Both the position numbers and the translations under genes were made by a program. From NCBI GenBank assembly GCA_001662425.1, contig BDDC01000274.1:4107-68106 (forward strand): DNA of 64,000 nucleotides, written 5' to 3'. Position 1 is the stretch's first letter. Every line of letters starts with the position of its first letter. Of this stretch, positions 24,174 through 35,277 are shown piece by piece. The DNA comes from Chlamydomonas sphaeroides (lineage: Eukaryota; Chlorophyta; Chlorophyceae; Chlamydomonadales; Chlamydomonadaceae). The notes under the pieces were generated by a model that saw only the letters and a program-made list of their open reading frames with translations, was not told the origin of the DNA and did not search any database.

Positions 24174-26062
24174 TTAGCCGCAGGCGAGGTCGCTCACCTT
24201 GGTCCAGGGCTCGTTCCAGGGGAAGTACGGCACCGACTCCTTGCCGGGGTTGAGGGTCTTCGTGGCCTCGATGATCATGGGCAGCACGCACAGGAACGCG
24301 ACGGTCACGGCCGTCTCGGGGCCCACCGACGAGGTGTAGACTGCGGGCGAGGGGCGGGCGGAAGAAGCCGACATAGCTTAGCGTTATGACCCAAGCGCCG
24401 GCATCTATTCGATTGATCTGAGCGCTGCAGCGAGCCGGACACATTGCTTTCCTATCGAGATCACGGGCGGCCCAGCAATCCGACGCAGTTGGGTAGCCGA
24501 CAGCCCCCTTGCCCCGCTCACTGTTGTTGTGGCCGGGGTCGGCGATGTGCATGTTCAGGCACTCAATGGGGCCCTTGCCGTAGACGGCGGCCTGCGAGCA
24601 GAAGCCCACGAACGCCAGCATAGCCTGCAGGGCGAGGAAGGCAGAGGGACGAGAACGCACAGTGTAATCGGTCAGTCAGACCGCAGCCGCCATCGAAGCT
24701 TGTAGGCCAGCTGCAGATCATAGGTTAGGTATAAGGAAGCAGGGTGCAGGTGGCCAGCGTCCCCGCAATACGCACCAGGCGGCCGTTCTTCAGCTCCTTC
24801 AGGCGCATCTCGTCGCTGCGCATGTTGAGGGGGTCGAAGGGGGCGAACGACAGCAGGCCGCACTGCGCAGGGAGGACAGGAGCAGGGGCGCAGGGAGTCA
24901 GGCAAAGCGGACAACCTCCGAGCAGGGCAATGACGGGGGCACGGAGTCATGACAGAGGGCCCAGCGCCTTTACGGACCTCGCCGGTCTTCTTGTAGATCT
25001 CGTAGCGCTTGCCCTCCAGGACAGCGAACACGGCAACCTCGATGAGGGCCAGGGTCTGGTTGTCCAGGGCGTACTTCTGCATAGGCCATGGGCGGGCGGG
25101 AGCAGCCGCGCGGTCAGCCACAAGCAGACGGGAACAGTCATGCGGTCAGCCAAGACGAGCGTGTGAAGGCAGGCTTCGGGAAGCCAGGCTGGCAGGGAAG
25201 TCCCCGTGTGTGTTTCGGTGACTCTCGCGGACCCCCAGACTCCCACTGATCCGATGACGCTGGCCGGAGAGGTGCGCAGAAAGCTTTCGCTGAGCTGCCA
25301 GCCATGTGGCGCAGGGTATCAGCAGCTGCCGCAGCTGATCGATGGCACAGCGTTGCTGCAACGCCAGCAGCTCCAGCCGCGCCAGATCACGCCATCCGAA
25401 GTACATCTGCGATAGCTCCAAGCGACTGAAACTTGCCCGCTGTGTTTGCTCGCTGAGTTCACACACGGGCGAGCGTCCTCTCGCCACGGCGAAAGCAGTG
25501 CCCCATCTTGTGTAAGTGCCCCCACCGTGTCGCAGTTACTGCCACAAACAACGCACCTCAGCGCCAGCCAGCCAGAACTTGGGGAGGCCCACCAGGTCGG
25601 TGAACAGGATGCCTGCATGGCGACGCCGAAAGGAGCACGTAAGCTCCACCCCACCCAGCGAAGATCATGGTCACTATCGCAGCTTGACGTGGCTGCATGT
25701 GCTCACCGGCGACGGCAGCCATGGCCCAGCGGCCGTTGGTGAGCTCCGCCTCGCGGAACCACTTCAGCGTCTCCTGGTTGGTGCCCAGGCGGAGGGGGTC
25801 GAAGCTGCGTGCAGCAGGGAACCCGGTCAGGTCGCTGCTGAGGTCGCTTCTCAAGTCGCTTGCACATGCTGCTTGCTGATGCCGACCCCGCCAATGAAGC
25901 TCCGACCCACCCGTAGTCGCCCATCATCGAGCCGTCCAGGTGCTTGGGCGCGGTGGCGCCGGGGTACCACATGGGGCGAGCGCTGGCGCTCACGCGCACC
26001 GCCGAGCGGCGCGCAGCGGGGCGCACAGCGCCGGCAACACGGGACTTGAGCATGAGGGCCAT
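24174..26062 (-). CDS. photosystem I light-harvesting chlorophyll a/b protein (LHCA family)
   Basis: Seven exons (26062-25911, 25804-25707, 25612-25557, 25076-24978, 24862-24776, 24624-24522, 24340-24174) encode 253 residues. A transit peptide ([20 protein letters not shown]) precedes the mature start near [17 protein letters not shown], typical of LHCI rather than LHCII. Three membrane helices carry the chlorophyll-binding signatures: first helix [17 protein letters not shown], second [18 protein letters not shown], third [20 protein letters not shown]. The long C-terminus ends with [12 protein letters not shown] plus a short tail. The protein binds chlorophylls and carotenoids and funnels energy to photosystem I in thylakoids. 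From memory it resembles Chlamydomonas LHCA3 most, but I am not sure of the paralogue and give no symbol. Confidence 0.95.
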
Positions 26063-26803
26063 TGTGCTCGGTATGGTGGACAACGTAGGTGTCGACAATG
26101 TTGCAATGTGGCGCGAGGGGCTTTGGCGCGGCGAGCGAGATTGAGGATCTCTCCCTCGATGCAGCACCGCCACCCCACTGCTGTCCCCGGTTATACGTAT
26201 TCGCATTGAGAACTGTGTAACCAGCGTCTTACAGGATTGCTCGGGCCGGCGCGTCCACTGCGACCCCGGGGTCGCGTAAAATGTAGCAGTCGAACATCGA
26301 CGCCTCTCACACCTGCGTCGAAGCGCGCACACTCCCAGCATGTCACCTGCGCGCCACCCTGAACGAATGAAACTGCGAAAAAGCATTGCTCGGCATGTGC
26401 GCTGCGCGCCTAGTCGTGAACCCTGTCACCCGAGCACCTGTGCCCCTGTGCCCACGTCCCGCAAACCTGTCCCAGCTGCGCTTGGGTGCATGGCTCGCCC
26501 CCAGAAGAGGCCACCCAGACCAGACGAACACCTTTGTGCGTTATAGCTGGGACTATTTGAGGGGTCTCGGGCACGCTGACCTCCGTGCCCTGTCCCCACG
26601 GGCCGGACCAGGACTGACTCAGCCGCCCGATCTGCCTCAACGGCAGGAATGCACATCTCAACGCACGTCGCCGCTGCTGCCGCTCTAGCTGTGTCGCGGC
26701 CGATTGCGGCGGCCGCTATCACCCCCGCCGCCTCCGCCGCCCGGCCCATCGGCGCCCGGCCCATCGCCGCCTCGTGCCCCTGAAGGGGCGAGCAAACCCC
26801 GCG
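26063..26803. other. LHCI upstream region and RING-gene 3' flank
   Basis: These 741 bases separate two tandem minus-strand genes. The part nearest 26063 must contain the LHCI promoter and 5' UTR. No gene was seen. Confidence 0.5.
26229..26233 (-). terminator. putative TGTAA poly(A) signal for the RING gene
   Basis: TTACA on the plus strand is TGTAA on the gene's strand, about 570 bases after the RING-gene stop and 167 bases before the LHCI start codon. Confidence 0.3.
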
Positions 26804-29800
26804 TCACACAAACGCCCTCGAGCGGTTGGTGATCTCCGCGCGGCAGATGGGGCAGCGATCCACGCGCTCCGAGCACCCGCGGCAGATGATGTGGCCTGCG
26901 GCAGCATCCGCCGGCGCCATGGGCCTCGCATGAAACATTTGCGCCCCGCCACCCTGGCCCTCGCGACGTCCTTCGCTGCGCACTCTCGCAGCCCGCTCCA
27001 CAACCTCAACATCCACCCTGCCACTTATTTCCTACCGCCGCCCAGCCCAGCCCAGCCCAGCCCTGCCCACCGCAGTTGAGGTACGTGTCTCGCGCCGCAG
27101 CAAGGCACACCGCGCACGCCGCCTCGCCCGCCTCGCTGCGAGCAGCCGCCACGCGCGCAGCCACGATGGCGTGCCGCACGCGCGGCAGCGCCGCCTCCGC
27201 GCCCGCGGCCAGAGCCTCCAGCGCCTCCAGCGGCTGAGCCGCCAGCGCCTCCTCCTGCAGGGCGGGCGCGGCGGCATGACAATTGGACAGTCGCACGGCC
27301 GGCTGCTCGGCGCCGTGCGGGCGCGCCCATCCCATGTCCGCCAAGCTGCTGCGCTCATTGCAGGGCTCGTGCCAGATACCGGCGCTGCTCCGCCATGCTA
27401 CGGCGGCACAGCTGTGCAGGGCTGTGTGGGTCGCTGCCACGCTGCCGCGCACCTGGCCGCCCATGCAGGCGATGCGGTGGTGCAGCTGCGCCGCCAGCTG
27501 AGCCCCCGCCGCCACATCGCCGGCCAGGCGGACCGCCTCGGCCTCGGCCGCCCTGCGGCCGCCGTCCGCCGCCTCGAGGCGCTGCTGCTGGCGGGACATC
27601 TCGTCAGCGGCCTGCGGGGGAGAAACAAGGGAGGGAGGCGGGGAGGCAGGGAAGGAGGGCGCTGAGGCGGGGGCGGCTGCAGCGGGCTACTGGCACACAG
27701 TGCAGGCGCGCAAATACGGGTCCCGGTCCATGTAGGCTGCCCTGCATCCGGCGGGTTCCTGCATGGGCGCCGATCCGGGGGCAACAGGTCACCAGCGGCA
27801 CCCCGCACGCCCCACCTCGAGCAGCTTGGCGCCCAGGGACTCCACCTCCGCCTGGCGCCGTGCCGGGGAGGTGAGGCGAGGGGGTCCACAGGGCAGTGCT
27901 TACGCCGCGACGCGCGGCGTGCTGCTTGCCGTACTTGCCGTACTTGCCGTACCTCACTCGCTAGCTAGCAGGCAGGGGCAGCGCAGCAGATGGACGAACC
28001 TGGCCAAACCAGTGCCTACTTCCGACCAAACGGACCCACCACACCTGCAGCGCCGACCCGCGCGCCTCCGCCTCCTCCACGCGCGCCTCCGCCGCCTCCG
28101 CCCGCGCCTCCGCCTCCGACCGCGCCGCAGCCGCCTCGGCCGCCTGCGCCCGCAGCGCCGCCGCCGCCAGCGCGCCGCGCGCCGCCTCCCGCTGCAGCTC
28201 CGCCAGCGCCTGCCGCTTGGACGCCAGCTCGGCGCCCGCCTCCTCCACCGCCGCCGCCAGTGCGGCCGCCTCGGAGCGCGCGTCCGACAGCTGGCGCGAC
28301 GCCTCGGCCTGCGGGGTGCGCGTAGGCCGCACGGATGGGCATGTGTTCCTGGCTGCAGGTGGCGATTCCGCCCAGCCACCGAGCAAGCGGTCTCTCGACA
28401 CGCTCCACGGAGCCACGGGAGTGGGGCTATGGGTGTGGCACCTCCCACGATGACTGGCAGATGCATGCGACGAGCAGGACGCGGCGCGGCCCTGCGGTGC
28501 GCACACCGAGGTGCGGCCTACCAGGTGTTCTTGCAGCGCCGCCGCCGCCGCGCGCTGCCGCTCCGCCGCCGCCTCGGCCGCGGCCGCGCGCGCCTCCGCC
28601 GCAGCGGCCGCGCGCTCCCTGCCCGCCGCCGCCGCCTCGGCCCCCCCGGCCCGCGCCTCCGCCGCGGCCGTCGCGGCGGCGGCGGCGGCCAGCGCCCGCT
28701 GCGCCTCTTCCCTGCCTCGCTGCAGATCCTGCCGCAGCTGCTCCCGCTCCGCCGCCGCGGCCTCGGCTCGCGCCGTCGCCTGCTCGGCTGCAGCCGCCTG
28801 GCCGGCGGCCTCCTCGCCCGCGGCCTACAGGCGGACCAGCAAACGGACATCACTCATGCTGTCTCACCATCACAACACGCGCTTTGCTTCCCACTTGCTG
28901 CCAGAGTGCGTTGCGTCATGAGCCGCTCGTCCTCCGCAGCCCTCGCCACACCGCCGCTCGCTCACCTGCGCGCGGGCCTCCGCCGCCTCCGCCGCCTCCC
29001 GGGCCGCCTCCGCCGCTGTGCGCGCCTCCGCCGCCTTGGCCTCCGCCTCGCTGCACACCTCCGCTGAGCGCTGCTCGGCCGCCTGCGCCGCTGCCTGCGG
29101 GCCATGGGCGAGGCGGCGGGCCATGGGCGAGGCGGCGCAGCAGGGGCCGGCCCCGACCGTGCAGCCAGTGATGGCGCATGAGAGAACATGGTGCATGGAC
29201 CACAGGGGAGCAAGCCTGTTGCTGGCGCCCACGCCCCGCACTCTATCTGGCCCAAGGTCGGAGGCCGCACCAGGGCGCGCTCCTCCGCCTCCGCCGCTTC
29301 TCTGGCCCGGGCCTCGGCCTCGGCTACTCGGCGGCGCTGACCGTCCAGAGCGCCTGCGCGGGTTGGGGCACCGGGCCCATGGCGAGATCCATGGACACGA
29401 TGGGGGACACCCGAGGACAGGAATAGTCAAACTCTCAGCAGCCGCACTCAGGAGCTCCATCCCCGCCGCACCGTCGCTCTCTGCGGCGCGCCGATCCGCG
29501 TCCGCCGCCCTGGCCTCCGCGGCCTCCCGCGCGGCGCCCGCCTCGCGGGCGCCCGCCTCCGCCTCCGAGCAGCGCCGCTGCGCCAGCCGCAGCTGCAGGG
29601 GGAGGGTCAGGGTTTGGCAGCCTTTAAAAAAACTCAACGAAGCCAAACCTTGAACGAAGCCTTGTCACTGGCAGCCGCCTGCATAGCGGCCCCTACGTGG
29701 CGTGTAGCCGCCACTGACGCATGTACAGTACTAACCCGCAACCGGGGAGCCGCCGCACCTCGAGCTGCAGCTCCCGCACCGCCTCCTCCGCAGCCACGCA

Positions 29801-31693
29801 GCGCATCCGCCAGCCCGCGATGAGCCGGTCTGCGGGGGTGGGGTTGTTCCTGTTGTTACAAGGTCCGGCCCCAAGGACGCCACCCGTGGGATCGGAGGAC
29901 TGCTTGCCGCTAGGCCACGGGGCTCATGCCAGCCAGCGGCAGGACCCCCCGTGCATGGGGCGGGGCCCTGCTACTGCAGGACCAGCGCGGAGGTCAGTGG
30001 AAGGCACCTGATGGGGCCCGCGCGCGTTTGAGGCCAACGCCCGGTACCCGACTTGGGCACGATCTCAGAAGCCCACGAGGTTAGGGCCAGTCTGTGACGC
30101 ATGCGACCCGTGTTGCTGCCGCGGGCCCTTACCCGCCATGTCGATGAGCTCGGAGCCCTGCCGGCGCGCGGCCTCCGCGACGTCCACCCCGCCGCCGCCG
30201 CCGCCGCCGCCGCCGGGCCCTGGGGAGGCGACGACGCCAGGTGCGCGGCCCGCAGCGTGCGGCGGCGGTGTGGCGGGGCCCGCGGCTGCCTGGCCCACCC
30301 CCCGCTGGCCCCCGCTGGCCCACGGCTGGGGCCCGCTGGCCCACGGCTGGCCCCAGGGCGGCGGCGGGTGCGGCGACATGGGCGGCGTGGAGGCCCCGGT
30401 CGGGCCGCGCATGAAGCCGGCTGACGTGCTGACACTGGCTGCTGCTGCTGGAGCGCTGTGGGTGCTAGCGCCTGGGTAGCACGGCGCCCACAGCGGGCCG
30501 GGGTACGACCGAGCGGGGCTGCGGTGGCTCGAGGGGTGTGTGGGATGGGCGTCGCGCGGGCTGTGCGCTTGTGACTGTTGTGGGTGGCGTGAAGCGGGGG
30601 GAGGCGGGGTATCCCAGCGCGCCCGCTGCGGCTGCTGCTGCTGAGGATGGAACTGCTGAGGATGAGGATGAGGCGGCGAGGGCGTGGCGCCGTCCTGAGG
30701 GTGAGGCTGCTGCGGCTGCGGCTGCCATGTTTCCGGGGGAGGTGGCTGCGGCCTGGCCTCGGGGCACGGCAGCGGCTGGCTAGGCAGCGGCTGGCTCGCC
30801 GACGCGCGTGCGAAGGCGTGGTCTGGGCCGGCGGCCGGGTGCCCCGGGGAAGGGGCCTGTTGAGGGTGGTGGTACGGTTGCTCGGGCGGGGCCGGTTGGG
30901 GCATCTGCTGCTGCTGCCGCTGCCGGCCGTGCGGCGGCTGTGCGCCAGGGCTGCGCTCCCCCCTGCCCGCGGCCGAAAAGTGGGCCGACAGGCTGCGCCT
31001 CGCGGCCGCCGGCTGGTGCGCGGTTGACACAGAGACCTCCGGTCGGGCGGGCGTGGAGTCGGCGGAGCCTCCGCCGCCGTAGGCCCAGGTCGCGGCGCAG
31101 CTGCCGCCGCCGTCGCTCAGGGGCCCCCTGCCGCCATGGCGGCAGCTGCTGCTGTCGCCGCCGCCGCCGCCGCCGCAGTTCGGACTGCCGTCGTCGCCGC
31201 CGTCCCAGCCCGTGCCCCGCTGCCGCGGCGGCGGCGTGCGAAAGCTCGGCCCCGCCTGGCAAAGCCCCGGCTGTGGTGGGGGCGCCACCCGGGGTGGGTG
31301 GCTCCCCCGCGCAGGCCCGTCGCCAGCCCAGCGGCCCCGCTCCTCCCCGGCCCCGGCCGCCTCTTCGCCGGCACGCGGGCCAAGCTCGCGGCTGGGGCTG
31401 GCGTCAGCAGCCGAGGCGCGCCAGCCTTCGCGGCCCCCTGCGTCCTCGCACCGATGCTGCTCGCTGCCATAGCCTTCGCCGTCCTCGCCCTCGCCCTCGC
31501 CCTCGCCCTCGTCGTCGTACTCGGAGATGGACGCGTCGTCGCTGACTGCAAAGCCGCCTTCCTGTGCCTCTGCGTCGTCAGCAGCCGCGCCCGGCTGCTG
31601 CCAGCCGCGTTCGCCGCCCCCGCCCTCGCTGCTGCTGCTGCCGCCGCTGCTGCTGCTGGCTGCTGGGCTGCCGCCCGCACCGCTGCTGCTCAT
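26804..31693 (-). CDS. coiled-coil RING-C3HC4 protein, putative E3 ubiquitin ligase
   Basis: Eleven exons (31693-30133, 29829-29759, 29592-29448, 29323-29271, 29094-28966, 28824-28522, 28308-28045, 27851-27816, 27611-27453, 27254-27071, 26895-26804) encode 998 residues. Roughly residues 1-515 are disordered and rich in Gly, Ser, Pro, Gln and His. Residues ~520-930 are almost pure Ala/Glu/Arg heptads, a long coiled coil. The C-terminus is a RING finger split by an intron: CAVC, then LNCGH, then IICRGC, then CPIC, giving the C3HC4 pattern of the XIAP/MUL1 type. By analogy it would dimerise through the coiled coil and recruit an E2 enzyme; substrates are unknown. Two acceptors use TAG. Exon 1 and the distance to the upstream BPL_N gene (168 bases) are the least certain parts. 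Confidence 0.8.
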
Positions 31694-31860
31694 GCGGCGG
31701 AGATCGCCTACGCCAGGTGCGCGCAGCAACCGCGCCTGCGCTGCTCGCCGCGTTTCTCCAAACAGTTTGCGCTGCGGCTTTGTCACAGCAGCCAAGGTGT
31801 AATGCACAGCAATAAAGTTATGTACACGCGAGGAGCCAGACGCGCTCACTTTGGCGACGT

Positions 31861-34503
31861 TCACCGTGCCGCCACGCACACGGCCCCCGCCCCCGCCCCT
31901 ACCCCCGCTCGCGCCCCCACCGCCTCCGCCAGCCCACCCGCCGCCGGCCCCTCCTCCCTCCGCGCCTCCGCCCCCGCCTCTGCCCCCGTCTCCACCGCTC
32001 CCCCGCTGCAGCACGCCAGCAGCAGCGCCGCCCAGAACGCCGCCCGCTGCCGCTCCCACACCGCCAGCTCCGCGCCCAGGTCCGCCAGGTGCCGCACCTG
32101 CCGCCACGCCTCCCGCTCCTCCTCCTCCGCCGCCTCCGCCTCCGCAGCAGCGCTGGCGCCCTCGTCGTCGCTGCTCGACAGGGAGCTGCCGCTGCCGCTG
32201 CTGCTGCCGCCGCTGCTGCCGCTGCCGTTGGCGCGGCGGCGGCGGCGGCGGCCGCTCTCCGCCAGCGCCGCGGCGCCCTCGGCCGCCGCCAGGATGTCGG
32301 TCGCCGGCAGCTCCGGGTGGGTGCCCACCAGCACCGCCACACCTCGGCCCACGCGGCACCTGGCGGCCAGGCAGCAGGTAGCAGGCAGCAGGCAGCAGGC
32401 AGCAGGCAGCAGGCAGCAGCAGCGGGGGTGTCAGGCGGCGTTGGCAGCAGGACGGGGCCACCTCCGGAGCAGCTCACGCTCTGCTGCACGCTGCTGCGCG
32501 TGTTACCGGTGTGCATCTAGCTCCACACCAGCCCCACAGCCCCACAGCTCCCTTTTCCCCTCCCCAGACCAGCCCTGTCCATTTCCCCCTCCCAAAGCAC
32601 AGCCCGCCCTCACCGCACCTAACGGCCGCCACGCTGTCCCCAAGCTCCGGGTACACGGCGAGCACCTCGGCGCCAGCCGCCTCCGCCGCCGCCACGCTGC
32701 CCCGCCCCGCCGCCTCCCCAGCGCGCCCCGCGTCCGCGTCATGCTGCGCCCCGGGCGCAGCTCCCCACGCCGCCGCCGCCGCTTCCGCTCCACAGAACAC
32801 GGGGCCCCCGTTGCTGTAGTCCCGGGTGTACACCCAGCCCCGCTGCCCCGGCGTGGCGGGCGCCGCCTCCAGCGCCGCCGCCAGGCCGCGCAGGTGCCGC
32901 CGCCGCAGCCCCGGCCGCGCGTCGCCGCTGCCGCCGCCGCCAGCGGCCCCCGCCTGAGCGACACGGCCCTCCTCCTCGCTGCCATCGCTGGTGCTGGCGC
33001 CGGCACCGCCGCCAGCGGCTCGGTGGTCCAAGCGTTGGGCGTCGCCCGCGTCGCGAGCGCCGCCCGCGTCGTCGGCGCTGCTGGCGCCGGTGCTGGGCTC
33101 GTAGCGGGGCCGGCCGGTGCGCGGCGAGCGGAAGCGGATGGGCGCCGCCAGGGAGCCGGCCTCGGAGCGGTAGTCGAAGCCTGGGGGATGGGGCCGGCGC
33201 CCGGCAGGGCAGGGAAGGGCAGGCAGCGCGGTGGGCCTCGGCGGCAGCATGGCTGGGATGGGCGCCCGCTGGGACGCCCAGTGGCCGCATGTCCCGGCGC
33301 CCCCGAGGAAGGGGGCCTACAAACCGCCGCTGCCCCGCGCTGTCCTGCCCCCCGCCGCCGCGCTGCTCCCAGCCCCCGTGCCCCGCCGCACCCGGGTACG
33401 CCGCGCCGCGGGCGGTGCCGGGGAAGAAAGCCAGCTCCCTGTCGCCCACCACCTGCGACCAGGGGAGGGGCGGGCGCGGTGGGGCGCGGGGCCAGCAGGC
33501 GAGGGAGTGGGGGCGCGGGAGGTGGGCGCCGGGGCCGGGCAGACCAGCCGATGGGCCCCCACGGGCGGCCGTCCCCCGGGGGCCGCAGGTCCAGCTGCGC
33601 CGCTGGCCAGCCCCTCGCTGCTGTGCTCCCATCACACGGCCCCTACCCCTACCGTGCCTCCCGACCGCCCGCCTCCTTGCGCCCCCCTGCGGCCCCACCT
33701 GCAGCTGGGAGCCCGGCTCGAACTCCACCGCGGCGCAGGCGTAGTAGGCGCCCGCACACACCCCCAGGTAGGCGCCGCCGTCCGCCACGTAGCCTGGCGG
33801 GCGGCGGGGGGCAGGAGGGGAGCGCGGGTTACGGAACGTGTGGCACGCGGGGGCCCCAGAGGGCACCCTGCGCTGCCCGGCTGCAGGCAGCCTGCGGGCC
33901 TGCTAGCGGCGGCAGGACAGCGGCCGCGCGCGCGGTGCACGGGGGCAGTGGCTGGATGCTGGCCGGTCCTGGGCCCTGCCGGCCGCAATACGCAATGGCT
34001 CTCACTCTTGAGCAGCCCGTTGCCGCGGCCGTTGAGGTGCTTGCAGTACGGCAGGTCGGCGCCGCCGGGCATGGCCAGCAGGGCGCAGGAGGCCTGCCAG
34101 CCGCCCGCCAGCAGCTCGGCGGTGCCGATGAAGCGAGCCTGGGGCGCGGGGGGAAGAGGTGGGGAAGCGGTGGGGAGATGGTGGGGAAGGGAGGGGGAGG
34201 GGAGGCGTGTGGGTGCGGCGGAGGATGTGGGTCGCCGGCCGGGCGGTGGTAGGGGTAGCGACGGGCGGGCGGCGTGCCCGTCCTAGACCCCCAGCGCTGA
34301 GCTGGCCTGACGCTGGTCCGTCTGCGCCTTAGCATTCTAGGGAGATGGTGTTGTCCTCAGGACGCAGTGGGTGGTGGGCCGCGGCTGCGAGGACGCACCT
34401 TGACCCCGGGCGCGAGGTGGCGCTGCAGGGACTCGAGGAGGTTGCCGGCCGACCGGGGCCCTGCACCCTCGCCGTTGTAGACGAGCACCTCGGTCGTTGT
34501 CAT
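31861..34503 (-). CDS. stand-alone biotin-protein-ligase N-terminal domain (BPL_N, GATase1-like) protein
   Basis: Six exons (34503-34399, 34138-34006, 33793-33699, 33452-33392, 33180-32619, 32359-31861) encode 484 residues in consistent phase. The order of conserved blocks matches the BPL_N family (class I glutamine-amidotransferase-like fold, also the N-terminal half of yeast Bpl1): TEVLVYNGEGAGPRS, ALLAMPGGADLPYCKHLNG, GGAYLGVCAGAYYACAAVEF with the nucleophile-position Cys, VVGDRELAFFPGTARG, RDYSNGGPVF and VAVLVGTHPELP. Low-complexity inserts separate the later blocks, and a helix (LAVWERQRAAFWAALLLA) closes the domain. No biotin-ligase catalytic domain follows, so the protein is not itself a biotin ligase. 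The biochemical activity of the free-standing domain is unknown to me. It diverges from PUS10. Confidence 0.87.
32368..32420 (+). repeat. heptamer microsatellite (AGGCAGC-type)
   Basis: About seven slightly imperfect copies of AGGCAGC/AGGTAGC lie in the last intron of the BPL_N gene, directly upstream of its acceptor. Confidence 0.85.
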
Positions 34504-35277
34504 CGCCGCGCGTGCAGCGACGTAGCGGACTCTACGACGTGGTGCAGGAGCGCCTGGCGCGCAGCAGGCCGGCGCGCGAAGCAGCATTCGTTTGTTTGGG
34601 TGGGCTCGCTGACGGCGACCTGCTGCTTTGTATCAAACTTGCTGCCAGTACTTCGATGTACAGGCAATGTGGTGTTTCGTCGAGCCGCAGCGCGGGCGGA
34701 AGTCGCTATGTAAAACGTTGAGGTGGTTGAGCGTGCAAGTAGTAACAAGAAGGCAGCGCATTACGTGTGGACGTTGATAGTGGCGCAAACACTCGTGCAT
34801 TATGGCCGGTCACCGTCCGGTCCCCTACATCGAGCGACCGCAGGACTTCGCAGGGCAAGTATGGACCCCTGCAACGTGCAAGAGCCGCTCGTGGTGATGG
34901 CTCCGGCATGAGCATTGAAGCCAAATACAATGCTATTCACAGAGCATTGGCTTTGGCCTCGGCGGTGTTGGAGGCGCCCCTTGAGCATCCCGCACATCTG
35001 TTCCTAGCTGCTCAGCGCCTTGAGCTCGCCGAGCGGCCTCATGAATCACCCCTCGCGGCCACTTCTCGAGGAATGCCAGGGGCTTGGGGATGCCGGCATT
35101 CGAGGGATGCCCGCTGGGTGCAAGGGGTCCGCCGAGACTTGCCGAGGGGTAATGCCACGCGCGGCGTACCCTCGGGTAGTCCGTTGGCAGCCAATAGACG
35201 ACAAGTACGGGAACATAACACCATCAAGCATGCTCAGGACGTAAGGAGCCTTCTCGTGCAAGCTCCGACTCGCAAAC
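34504..35277. promoter_or_regulatory. shared upstream region of BPL_N and PUS10 genes
   Basis: Start codons face apart across 774 bases of moderate GC content. A plus-strand open frame with ATG at 34909 exists but lacks splice context and algal codon bias. Confidence 0.45.

Noticed and set aside
30065..32461. One 798-codon minus-strand frame covering the end of the BPL_N gene and the start of the RING gene
   Set aside because: In the BPL_N part the conserved protein is in a different frame (VAVLVGTHPELP), so the continuous frame merges two unrelated coding segments.
31136..34252. Plus-strand open frame of 1038 codons
   Set aside because: It lies antisense to the BPL_N and RING genes, is almost pure Ala/Pro/Arg, and has no splice logic. 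Long antisense frames are expected in very GC-rich coding sequence.
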